This document shows, piece by piece, positions 1-8,700 of a stretch of 45,071 bases of DNA. The notes beneath the pieces are model-generated. The model made no database searches, was not told the origin of the DNA, and saw only the letters and a list, made by a program, of their open reading frames with translations. Source of the stretch: Candidatus Rifleibacteriota bacterium (GTDB taxonomy: Bacteria; Muiribacteriota; Ozemobacteria; Ozemobacterales; Ozemobacteraceae); the NCBI GenBank assembly GCA_028689875.1, contig JAQVCG010000007.1:3897-48967 (forward strand). The letters are read 5' to 3'. The translations under genes and the position numbers were made by a program. The stretch's first letter is position 1. The number at the start of each line of letters is the position of its first letter.

Positions 1-470
1 ACAGAAAGTATTTCGCCTTCATCCATACCTTTGCTCATCAACATTACAGTGTTACCGGTCTCTAAATCACCGTTCATCAAAGAATAATGAATGGGCGAAG
101 GACCGCGATAAGTAGGCAATATAGATGCATGCAAATTTACAGGAGCAATCTTAGGTATGTTTAAAACTTCTTGAGGCAAAATTAAACCGTAAGCTACAAC
201 AACCAAATAATCAGGCTTAAAAGCTTTTAAAGCATCAATTTCTTCAGGCTGTTTTCTGAAACTTACGGGAGTTCGAACCTCAAAACCATGTTGAAGTGCA
301 AACTCTTTTATGGGAGTCGGAGTTAAAGTCTTACCGCGTCCCTTAGGTCTATCAGGCATGCAATAAACTGCAACCACCTCAAAATCTGGGTCTGTTGCCA
401 AAGTGCAGAGGCTCGGAACCGCAAAATCCGGGCAACCCATAAAAACAACTCTATAAGGAGATTTCGTCAT
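1..470 (-). CDS. fmt: Methionyl-tRNA formyltransferase, 5' part (cut by window edge)
   Basis: Transfers a formyl group from 10-formyl-tetrahydrofolate to initiator Met-tRNA in the cytoplasm, the step that def later reverses on finished proteins. Only about 156 N-terminal residues are in the window. They show the Fmt hallmarks MGCPDFAVPSL near residue 11 (usually MGTPDFAVP), the loop around PKGRGK, and NLHASILPTYRGPSPI with the following NGD.ETG stretch of the formyltransferase fold. The ATG at 470 lies two bases downstream of the def stop codon, so the two genes are almost certainly cotranscribed and perhaps translationally coupled. The Cys in place of Thr in the first motif is the only oddity. 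Identification is firm; the C-terminal tRNA-binding domain cannot be judged. Confidence 0.95.
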   Translation of the reverse strand, partial: MTKSPYRVVFMGCPDFAVPSLCTLATDPDFEVVAVYCMPDRPKGRGKTLTPTPIKEFALQHGFEVRTPVSFRKQPEEIDALKAFKPDYLVVVAYGLILPQEVLNIPKIAPVNLHASILPTYRGPSPIHYSLMNGDLETGNTVMLMSKGMDEGEILS

Positions 471-471
471 A

Positions 472-999
472 TTATTCTATATCTTCGTCTTCGTCTTCTT
501 CATCATACAACGTTTCGCCGTTTTTTATAGCTTCAAGTTCATTCTTAATCTGAATCTTTCTGGCTTTAGATATTCGATCAACAAACACGATTCCATCTAA
601 ATGATCTAGTTCGTGTTGTATTGCTCGTGCTAATAGTCCCTCGGCCTCAATTTCATACGTATCGCCATCCAAGTCAGTATATTCAGCTGTAACTTTTAAA
701 GCACGCTCAACCTTTTCACTTAAACCCGGAAAAGACAAACAACCTTCTAAACAGGTTTCCTTACCTGATTTTTTGATTATTTCAGGGTTAATCATAACAA
801 TCGGATCATCACCAATATCAATAACAACCAATCTGATATTTTTGCCCACCTGAGGGCCTGCTAAGCCAACCCCCTTAGCTTCGTACATTGTTTCAAACAT
901 GTCCTCAACCAATTGCTTGATTTCTTCAGTTATTTCGGTAATAGGTTCACAGGGTATTCTAAGCTCTGGTTCACCATAATGTAATACTCTATATTTCAT
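472..999 (-). CDS. def: Peptide deformylase
   Basis: Metalloenzyme that removes the N-formyl group from nascent proteins at the ribosome exit. All three family motifs are present: GVGLAGPQVG, EGCLSFPG (metal-ligand Cys) and QHELDHLDG (two metal-ligand His plus catalytic Glu), so it should be active. I place the start at the ATG at 999, giving 175 residues beginning MKYRVLHYG as in other deformylases, with GGGGG 4-8 nt upstream. The reading frame extends to a TTG at 1014, but that would add residues across the ribosome-binding site. The C terminus is a tail of Asp and Glu (DEEDEDEDIE) of no known function. It sits directly before fmt and behind its own promoter, downstream of priA. Confidence 0.97.
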   Translation of the reverse strand: MKYRVLHYGEPELRIPCEPITEITEEIKQLVEDMFETMYEAKGVGLAGPQVGKNIRLVVIDIGDDPIVMINPEIIKKSGKETCLEGCLSFPGLSEKVERALKVTAEYTDLDGDTYEIEAEGLLARAIQHELDHLDGIVFVDRISKARKIQIKNELEAIKNGETLYDEEDEDEDIE

Positions 1000-1044
1000 T
1001 TTGCCCCCATACAATCTTGTGTAAAATTAACTTTATATCTCTGC

Positions 1045-1073
1045 ATTATAGCACACTATAAAGTTTGTGAAAA
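1045..1073 (-). promoter_or_regulatory. Predicted promoter for def-fmt (extended -10)
   Basis: On the minus strand a perfect TATAAT (1050-1045) is preceded directly by TGC, an extended -10, with a weak -35 TTTTCA 17 bp upstream (1073-1068). It lies in the 91-106 bp gap between priA and def, giving a leader of about 40 nt. A weak A/T-only inverted repeat (TGAAAAA/TTTTTCA, 1068-1086) overlaps the -35 side; it has no GC pairs and I do not call it a terminator. Confidence 0.6.
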
Positions 1074-1105
1074 ATAAAATTTTTCATCCTTAAAAACACT
1101 CTGAA

Positions 1106-3505
1106 TTAAATCACAAAAAATGGATTTATATCTACTGCCAATCTTACGTCGCCGGGCTTCTTTGTTTTTCTGACTGATTCGCTCACAGTATTTGTCAACA
1201 AATCTAAGTCAGACATTTTAAGCATAAGCTGAAATCTGTATCGGTTATTGATTTTTTCAATGCTGGCCGGTGCCGGGCCAAAAACTTCATATTTTATACC
1301 AAACTCTTGTTCGTTGTTTTTCAAAAATTCTGCAATATTCACACGTAGATCACGCGCACATTTTTCTGTTTTAATAGCATCAGTTCCGGATATAATAAAA
1401 TAAGCTAATTCGATAAACGGAGGAAAAACCGCCGCTTTTCTAAACTCGCATTCCTTTTTGAAAAAACCTGCGTAATCTTCTGTTAAAGCATAAGTTATTG
1501 AATGGTGGTCAGGACTGTAGGTCTGAAGAATTACATCACCGGGACAATCGCCTCTGCCCGCACGGCCTGATACCTGCGCTAATAAAGAAAAATTGCGTTC
1601 TGAAGCTCTAAAATCAGGAACCCGCAGTAAACTATCAGCTGCAAGAATGCCAACCAAAGTAACATCAGGAAAATCAAGCCCCTTAGCAACCATCTGTGTA
1701 CCAATCAATATATCAATTTCATGATTACCGAAACGGTCTAAAATGTCTTCCATACTGCCTTTTGTTGTTACACAATCTGAGTCCAGACGCTGAATTCGCG
1801 CATTTGGGAAATACCGCCGCGCCTCAGCTTCCACACGCTGAGTGCCTGCACCAAAAAATTTAATCGACTTGCTGCCGCATTTAGGACACAAAGTAGGCAC
1901 ATTTTGAAGCTGGCCGCAATAATGACAGCGCATTACCTTGCTCTTATCATGAAAAACCAATGAAACTTTGCACTGTGAACAAGAAATAGCTTCTCCGCAC
2001 TCTCTGCAAAATACAAAGCTGGAAAAACCTCGCCTGTTTAAAAACAAAATAACCTGTTTCTTGTTCGCTAACGTAGCTTTCACCGAACTACACAAAGCCT
2101 CTGAAAATATTGAGCGGTTCTTTTTTGTTACAAGCTCATTGCGCATGTCAACAACCTTAACACGAGGCGGTTGCCGATTGCTTACACGGCTGTTTATTTC
2201 AACTAACTCATACTTATTATTCAAACAATTCTGAAACGAATCAACAGTAGGAGTCGCAGAACCCATTACAAGCAAAGCATTCTCAATTTCACACCTTGCC
2301 AAAGCGACTTCTCGGGCATGATATCTGGGCGATTCGCCCTGCTTAAAAGAAGGCTCGCCCTCTTCGTCTAATATTATGGTACCCAACTTTGGCAAAGGAG
2401 CAAAAACTGCCGATCTGGCACCAACAACAACGGGCAACATTCCCCTTCTGATACGTTCCCATTGGTCAAAACGCTCGCCATCAGAAAGCTTGCTGTGCAA
2501 AACGGCAACCTTTTCTCCAAACCGGTCTGTAAAACGCTTAAGCATCTGAGGAGTTAGAGATATTTCAGGAACAAGAATAATAGCAGTTAAACCACGGGCC
2601 AATATTTCAGCAACCCAGCGCAAATAGATTTCAGTCTTACCGGAACAAGTAACACCCCTTATTAAAACCGGTTTTTTGTCGTTTCCAAAAGAATGTTTTA
2701 TTATTTCAAGGGCCCGAACTTGATCAGAAGAGAGTTCAGGAGGCAGAACAACTTCTCGTTTGTAATAATCTTCTCTGCCGATTTGGCGCAAAACACGCTC
2801 TTCAACCTCAATAACATAACCTTTTTTCTTTAGTTGGTTTATCGGAGCCAAACTGGTATTTGCTTTCTTTGCCAAAAACGAAGCGGTCGGAGCAGTTGAA
2901 AAGGTCATTAATGCTTCCATTACCTGACGCTCCTTTAAGGTCATACGGTCAAGTAAAAACTCAACGTCATCGGCAGGACGCAAAACTTTAATAAACTTGG
3001 GGCCCTGTTGCTCTGTTATGCTGTAAATTACCTCTAAATCACCGGAATCTATGTGTTTCTTAATTTGCGACAAAGACAAACCGAACTTTTCGGTAAAACT
3101 ACTGAATAAAACGCCGGGATTGTTAATTAACCAGTCTAATGCCTCACTACCATCACTTTTATTGCATAATACGCACTTTTTAATTTTTTGTTTTATGCCG
3201 GCAGGAAGCATACAATGCAGTATTTCGCCCATTGTACAAACACAGTCTTTAGACACTTTTTCGGCTAAGCGAAACATATTTAAAGATATGAGAGGCTCCG
3301 AATCAAGAACATCAAGCACAGGAGAAGTCTTAAAAGAAGGGGCATTTTCGTGTAAAGCCACCACATAACCAATAACCTTGCGATTAATTATGTTCACCAA
3401 CACGCGTGAACCTAACATCAAAACACCCATTTCAGGGGGAACATGATAGGTTAGCACACCATCATTTATAGGTATGGTTAATGATACATCTGCATATAAT
3501 TGCAT
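1106..3505 (-). CDS. priA: Primosomal protein N' (replication restart helicase PriA)
   Basis: Superfamily 2 DNA helicase that recognises stalled forks and reloads the replisome. The 799 residues match the usual PriA length. Visible parts are the N-terminal 3'-binding domain, Walker A GVTCSGKTE near residue 285, motif II DEEGE near 378, PRYHAREVA shortly after, a zinc module of eight cysteines (pairs such as CRECG, CSQC, CHYCG, CPKCG) near 500-545, and the C-terminal SGRAGRG helicase motif. Two positions are unusual: motif II normally reads DEEH and here has Gly (codon GGC) instead of His, and Walker A normally reads GVTGSGKT. The ATG at 3505 is one base from the stop of the upstream gene. The rest of the protein looks intact and under selection, so I call it functional with an altered ATPase site. 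Confidence 0.95.
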   Translation of the reverse strand: MQLYADVSLTIPINDGVLTYHVPPEMGVLMLGSRVLVNIINRKVIGYVVALHENAPSFKTSPVLDVLDSEPLISLNMFRLAEKVSKDCVCTMGEILHCMLPAGIKQKIKKCVLCNKSDGSEALDWLINNPGVLFSSFTEKFGLSLSQIKKHIDSGDLEVIYSITEQQGPKFIKVLRPADDVEFLLDRMTLKERQVMEALMTFSTAPTASFLAKKANTSLAPINQLKKKGYVIEVEERVLRQIGREDYYKREVVLPPELSSDQVRALEIIKHSFGNDKKPVLIRGVTCSGKTEIYLRWVAEILARGLTAIILVPEISLTPQMLKRFTDRFGEKVAVLHSKLSDGERFDQWERIRRGMLPVVVGARSAVFAPLPKLGTIILDEEGEPSFKQGESPRYHAREVALARCEIENALLVMGSATPTVDSFQNCLNNKYELVEINSRVSNRQPPRVKVVDMRNELVTKKNRSIFSEALCSSVKATLANKKQVILFLNRRGFSSFVFCRECGEAISCSQCKVSLVFHDKSKVMRCHYCGQLQNVPTLCPKCGSKSIKFFGAGTQRVEAEARRYFPNARIQRLDSDCVTTKGSMEDILDRFGNHEIDILIGTQMVAKGLDFPDVTLVGILAADSLLRVPDFRASERNFSLLAQVSGRAGRGDCPGDVILQTYSPDHHSITYALTEDYAGFFKKECEFRKAAVFPPFIELAYFIISGTDAIKTEKCARDLRVNIAEFLKNNEQEFGIKYEVFGPAPASIEKINNRYRFQLMLKMSDLDLLTNTVSESVRKTKKPGDVRLAVDINPFFVI

Positions 3506-3506
3506 T

Positions 3507-4340
3507 TTATGCGGACTCGCTTAATCTCGATAATTCAGTTACAAGAAAAGATGCAAAGCGTTTAAAACAAGACTGCCCAATAACTCCGGGCATTAACCTG
3601 GTTTCTTCACCAAATCTCACTACAAGACCATTTTTGCAGTATTCTGCCTGAAACTCATTTTGGTTTTTCAATATAACAGAAAAACTATTTTCTGATAAAG
3701 CCCTAATGCAAAAATCAGCATCTGACGGCCTTATAACAGAACACATGAAAAGGTCTTCAAATGATTCGCTTAAAATCTTTTTAAAAACAATATTATCTTC
3801 AATATAATATGAATAGTGTCTCAGCAAGGCTTTTGCCGAGACATTAGAAACCGCCTGCGAAAAAACTTTTAAAAAAATGTCACGATTTTTTAATATGTCT
3901 CGAGACAAAGTGTAATGGCTTAAATCAATGCCATCGGTATCAAAATCTTGCTCAAATAACCAATAAGTCTTGTCTGTTCGAGACTTCAAAAATGACAAAA
4001 CCTTATTCTCCGGTTCTGGCAAACAATAATCAAGAATTTCAGCCCTATCGGGATTAACAAAAATGCCAAAACCAAAATTTATCTTCGAAGACTTTAACCA
4101 TTTGGCATTATCAAAATTGGCATCAGAAATATCCGTTGAATAGGCCGGTTTTATGCCACATAACTCATATATAGCCTTTTCACTCACCCATTCAGATGCG
4201 CCATCTAAAAATACCGGACACACCTTAAAACCAGCATGCAAAAAGAGCATTGCCGACCAAATTGCGTCTGCACCGGCAATGCCCTTACCAAATGCTAAAA
4301 AAACACTAACTTTATTATTTTTCTTTGTCCTGGATTTCAA
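3507..4340 (-). CDS. Degenerate CoaC (PPC decarboxylase)-like flavoprotein in the coaBC position
   Basis: A 277-residue protein between rpoZ and priA, where Firmicutes-type clusters carry coaBC. The first ~65 residues align by eye with the CoaC flavoprotein start: GKGIAGADA corresponds to GGIAxYKA, and AGFKVCPVF...A..WVS........Y corresponds to AGxxVxVxMTExAxxFVxxxxFxxxxxxxVY. Beyond that, family hallmarks are missing. The HI(D) motif with the catalytic His reads FDNAKW, the APAMN and substrate-clamp Cys motifs are absent, and there is no CoaB domain. It therefore probably does not catalyse the coenzyme A step. The start is a TTG at 4340, overlapping rpoZ by 26 nt, with no nearby ATG; GGGTGC lies about 9 nt upstream. 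The fold assignment is inference; position and N-terminal resemblance are what the sequence shows. Confidence 0.6.
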   Translation of the reverse strand: MKSRTKKNNKVSVFLAFGKGIAGADAIWSAMLFLHAGFKVCPVFLDGASEWVSEKAIYELCGIKPAYSTDISDANFDNAKWLKSSKINFGFGIFVNPDRAEILDYCLPEPENKVLSFLKSRTDKTYWLFEQDFDTDGIDLSHYTLSRDILKNRDIFLKVFSQAVSNVSAKALLRHYSYYIEDNIVFKKILSESFEDLFMCSVIRPSDADFCIRALSENSFSVILKNQNEFQAEYCKNGLVVRFGEETRLMPGVIGQSCFKRFASFLVTELSRLSESA

Positions 4341-4518
4341 CGTCTAAAGCACCCGATGCTATTTCTTCCATAGCAATCTTCACGAAATTTTCATCATATT
4401 CATCAATCAAGCGTCTTTTGCCTTCTACTAGCATTTTAACGCGATTTGAAATGGCCATAACGGCATCATATTTGTTGGGAATCTTTTTAATAATCTCGGT
4501 TCTTGATCGGAATTTCAT
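4315..4518 (-). CDS. rpoZ: DNA-directed RNA polymerase omega subunit
   Basis: Small (67 residues) RNA polymerase subunit that clamps the beta' chain and helps core assembly. The family pattern is recognisable: [16 protein letters not shown], then [25 protein letters not shown], matching the NRFDLVLxAxxRAxxL ... VxxALxEIxxG signature. The ATG at 4518 overlaps the remA stop in an ATGA arrangement, so translation is probably coupled. It lies directly behind remA with no gmk between them, unlike the usual remA-gmk-rpoZ order. Confidence 0.88.
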   Translation of the reverse strand: MKFRSRTEIIKKIPNKYDAVMAISNRVKMLVEGKRRLIDEYDENFVKIAMEEIASGALDVEIQDKEK

Positions 4519-4835
4519 TCTTCGGCCTCCGTGGTTTCAAGTTCTAAATCGTCCATATCTTCGTCATGGCTTTCACCCATGTCTTGTCCTGATTTTTTAC
4601 CCATAAGTCTTAATGCTGCTGTTTCCGGGTTAATAGCCGAAAGCACAACATGATTTGAATCTGTTACAATAATAGCCCTGGTTTTACGCCCATAAGTGGC
4701 ATCAATAAGTTTGCCCTGCTCACGAGCATCTTCTTTTAATCGTTTTATAGGAGCAGAAACAGGACTTACAATGGCAACTATGCGGTTTGCCACTACTACA
4801 TTTCCGAAACCAATATTAAGTAAAACAGATTTCAT
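4515..4835 (-). CDS. remA: RemA/DUF370 family DNA-binding regulator
   Basis: Homologue of Bacillus RemA, an arc-forming DNA-binding protein that controls matrix and osmoprotection genes there. The first ~80 residues match closely: [49 protein letters not shown] and [17 protein letters not shown] ~25-residue acidic tail ([16 protein letters not shown]) extends beyond the Bacillus protein. GAGGCGG lies about 10-13 nt before the ATG at 4835, and it is followed by rpoZ with a 4-nt overlap. Its targets in this organism are unknown; biofilm or envelope control is an extrapolation. Confidence 0.93.
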   Translation of the reverse strand: MKSVLLNIGFGNVVVANRIVAIVSPVSAPIKRLKEDAREQGKLIDATYGRKTRAIIVTDSNHVVLSAINPETAALRLMGKKSGQDMGESHDEDMDDLELETTEAEE

Positions 4836-4851
4836 CAGTTATAAACCGCCT

Positions 4852-5727
4852 CTATTCAATATTTTGAGCCTGTTCACGTATCTTTTCAATTGCGCATTTC
4901 ATATCAAGAGCCAATTGAGTTATCGCAAAATCGTTGATCTTGCTGCTTAAAGTATTGGCTTCTCTATTCAATTCTTGTACAAGAAAATCGAGTCGACGCC
5001 CTGCCGGTTTATCGCTGTTTACGATATTGTCTAACTCTTTCAAATGACTTCGAAGTCTTACAATTTCCTCGCTTACATCACTTCGGTCAACCCAAAGCGC
5101 AATTTCAGTGCTCAGCTTAGATTCATCTAAATTTGCCTTTCCGGCCAATTCGGTTATTCGCTCGGTGAATTTAGCACAAAATGTGTTTCTGTATTCAGGA
5201 ATCAGTAATTCTGCTTTAGAAAGCGATTCACTTAAGCTATTGCTGTTAGCACAAATATCTTTTGCCAAATTTTCCCCTTCACGAGCTCTTGAAGCAATAA
5301 AAGCATCAACTGCCTCTGCTAAAACAGGCTCTATTCTTTGCCACAATTTTTCGGTATCTAGTTCTTTCGAATCAACTTTCATTACCCCGGGTAAAGAAAG
5401 TAACCCGTCAAAGCCTGTAACAAGCTCTTTGCCGGTATCTCTTGATATTTCATCATTCAAAGCAATGAGCTTTTTCAATAAAGGCTTATTTATAATAACA
5501 TCTTGATCAGGGTTATAATCTGCAACATCAAGGTTCAAGTGTACCTTGCCGCGCGAAATTCGCCCGGTCAAATATTGCCGAATCAATCCATCAGCCCAAT
5601 TGTAACCATATGGCAGATGAAGATCAATTTGCAGAAAACGATTATTAACAGACTTAAGCTCGACGCTTACACGTCCGGCCTCGTCTGTTAAGGATGCACG
5701 TCCAAAACCTGTTAAACTTGAAATCAT
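4852..5727 (-). CDS. yicC: YicC family endoribonuclease-like protein
   Basis: YicC/YloC proteins are RNA-associated; the E. coli member has been described as an endoribonuclease affecting small-RNA turnover. The N terminus MISSLTGFGRA and ELKSVNNRFLQIDL are diagnostic, as is the C-terminal GRRLDFLVQELNREANTLSSK stretch with its D..IE end. With the ATG at 5727 the protein is 291 residues, the usual length; an upstream TTG at 5745 would lie inside the promoter. A good promoter ends only 7 nt before this ATG and no Shine-Dalgarno is present, so the mRNA is probably leaderless. First gene of the yicC-remA-rpoZ-x-priA operon. Confidence 0.93.
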   Translation of the reverse strand: MISSLTGFGRASLTDEAGRVSVELKSVNNRFLQIDLHLPYGYNWADGLIRQYLTGRISRGKVHLNLDVADYNPDQDVIINKPLLKKLIALNDEISRDTGKELVTGFDGLLSLPGVMKVDSKELDTEKLWQRIEPVLAEAVDAFIASRAREGENLAKDICANSNSLSESLSKAELLIPEYRNTFCAKFTERITELAGKANLDESKLSTEIALWVDRSDVSEEIVRLRSHLKELDNIVNSDKPAGRRLDFLVQELNREANTLSSKINDFAITQLALDMKCAIEKIREQAQNIE

Positions 5728-5734
5728 GCCGTAA

Positions 5735-5763
5735 ATTATAAACAAATAAAGTTAAAAAAGCAA
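5735..5763 (-). promoter_or_regulatory. Predicted promoter of the yicC operon, leaderless geometry
   Basis: TTGCTT (5763-5758), 17 bp, then TATAAT (5740-5735) on the minus strand. Seven bases separate the -10 from the ATG at 5727, so transcription should start at or within a base or two of the start codon. Confidence 0.65.
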
Positions 5764-5782
5764 TATATATATTTATATTCGC

Positions 5783-8700
5783 TTATTTAGTTTTTAAAGT
5801 ATAACTCTTGTCCCAATTTTCTGGCGGCGGCTTTAAAAGATACTCTTGACTACGCATAATATACAATTTTGCCGGATCATCATCAGGCATCAGCTTTAAT
5901 ACAGACTTAAACACATTTATAGCACTCTCAAAATCTTTCGCAAAATATAAATCAAGTCCGTTCTTATACAATATTTCCGCTTCCCGCCACTCTTTTGTAT
6001 CATCTTTTCTGTAGCCTCTAACTTCAAAAACCTCTACAGGAGTGTTTTTACCCTTAACAATTAAATAGTCAAGAAAACGTGTACTGATCTTTCGAGAATC
6101 AATTTGCCGGTGTACAGAATCTGAAATCATGATATATGTGCCATAATTTTTATTTGCTCCCTCTAAACGAGAAGCTAAATTTACTCCATCGCCAAGACAA
6201 GTAAAATTCATCTGAATGTCGCTGCCGACAAAACCAACCATACAAAACGCCGAGTTGATACCGGCTCTTACTCTAACGCTCGGGAAACCTTGTTTAATCC
6301 AATTTTCTCTCAGTTCTGCAAGCTTAATCTGCATTGCAATCGCACATTCCACGGCTAACTGAGCGTGGTTTACCTGCTCACGCGGATGGTTCCAAAAGCC
6401 CATAATGGCGTCGCCAATATACTTGTCTAAAGTTCCCCCATGCTCAAACAAAATTTTAGTCATTTCCCTGAAATACTCATTCATTAGTTCTGTCAAATCC
6501 TCAGGAGACAATTTTTCAGAAATAGAAGTAAATCCCGCTAGATCAGTAAAAATTACCGTAAGCTCTTTCTTTTCGCTTTTGGTTTTAAGACCGCCGGGTA
6601 TTTTTAAAATATCATTTACGACTGTCGGCGATATAAAGCGGCCAAAAGTAGCTCTTGTCTCATTTTCTTGCTGTCTGGCAAAAAGCCAAGAGATATACCC
6701 TTTAGACAACCCAAAGCTCACTAAAATAAGAAAAGGAAACAAAAATGGAATAGAAACCTGAAGAATAAAACCCCACACTGCAAATATAAATAGAAGTCCG
6801 GAACAAATAACAATGCTTATTCCACCAATAATTGCCCTTTTATTTGTATATATTTGGTTCAATATTATTAAAATCGGTACAAGCAACAGAAACTGAATCA
6901 ATGGCCAAAAATTGCGGCAAGAATCAGGATGAAAGAAAATGGGCCTGATAAAACATTGCCGTCTAAGAGCAGAATATAAATTTGCATGTAAATTTACTCC
7001 GGGCAATCGCGTAAAAGACATATCCATAAAATTTATCGGAGTAACAACAAAATCTTGATCGGTCTGAGCGGCACTGCCGAAAAACACTGCATCAGTCTGA
7101 ATTTGAGAATCTTGCCAAAAAATACGCCTTTTCGAATTCTCTAATAACACAAAATAACTGCCCGTAAATAATTCAATTAAAGAACCGGTGTTACCAACTA
7201 TCTCCCTAAACTTATCATCAATAAGCCTTACAACATAATCGTCTTTATCTCGGCTCAAAAACTTAACACCGGCAACATGAGAGTTTTCTTTTGTTGGTTC
7301 TGGCAAATCATCAATTACAGTTTCATTCCCGGGCATTATTACCGCATCGACTGTATTTTGGCCCTCGCCCGTTGCTAATTTACCCAACAATGCTAATCTG
7401 GTATCAAGTGAAGTGGGAAGCCCACCAATTTCAAAGATTTTATTCGAGTATGATATTTGTTCTGTTGCATAAAAACTGGTAACCCACTCATTTGTTTTTG
7501 GAACCATTGCTAAGTCAGTTTCTTTTAATACAACACCCAATTCGCCCAGAGCTTCACCTGAAGATACCAAAATAACCTTAGACCCATCATCGTAACGTAT
7601 GAGTTCGTAATCATCAGAAATTTCGTTAATACCGCTTTGGCCATCTTTTTGAGTTCTAATCAGAATAATCGGCTCTCCGAAGACACAAATATTCTCGGCT
7701 GAAGATGCAACTTTTTCTGTATTGACACACACTTTTTCTACAGGTTTTGGAAGCAATACATCTGACATTTCAATAATATCTTCTGAACCAAAATACTTTT
7801 TAGTTGAACAACTTATCCAACCATTTGAAGTTCTAACAGTCAGATATAAAAGAAAATCTCCTCCGTAAAGATTCGAAAAACTGTAATTACCTTCCGCATC
7901 CGTGATTGCCTTTTGCCAAGTTGCTGCACTTGGCATTAAAAGCAAAGCCTCTGCACCTGAGACTGCACTACCGTCATAATAACTTATTTTTCCCTTAATC
8001 TCCTTTTTACCGCTTTTACTCTCAGCCAAAACCGGTAAAGACAAAAAATCACAATCATCGGCAATTTTTAGCTTCATTTTATCGGCAAACAAAGGAGTCA
8101 ATCTGTCTGCTTCGCTTTCTAAGAGAGTCCCCATTGATTTTGTTACTATACCGTCACCTGAAAAGGGGAAAGATTCCTTTGCAAAATTGAGCCTCAAACA
8201 AGGTATTTCGTAACTTCCAATTATTGGAAGAGGTGATTCAGGCATATTTAACCAAGTTGTTGGCGTTTCGATGTAATCAAATGCTTCTGATTCATTAGCA
8301 TTTATCTCAAGAAGACGTTTAATCAGCTGTATTTCAAGCTTTCGTGTCGCCTTATCAATACCCAAATGCCCTGTTGTTCTATATTTATAAGGACCTTTAG
8401 ATAAAACTTCTTCTACGAGGTTTTTTGGCGACTCGTTCAAATTTAATACTATTGCACGAATATCTTCCTTCTTATCGGCAATAAGGCTGGTAATCCAACT
8501 CGTATAGCCAAGAGTAAGCAAAAATTCGTCACTTTCTGCCGGCAAAAAAGCTAAGGGTACAAATCTAATTGTAGAATCAAAACCTCCCGCCATATTTATT
8601 AGACCAGTGGCTGCAGAATAATCAGAAATTTCTGAAAAAAGAGGCAAAGGAGCTTGTGGGCGGCTTGCATTTTCATCAACTATTGTGCGGTTTTCAAAAG

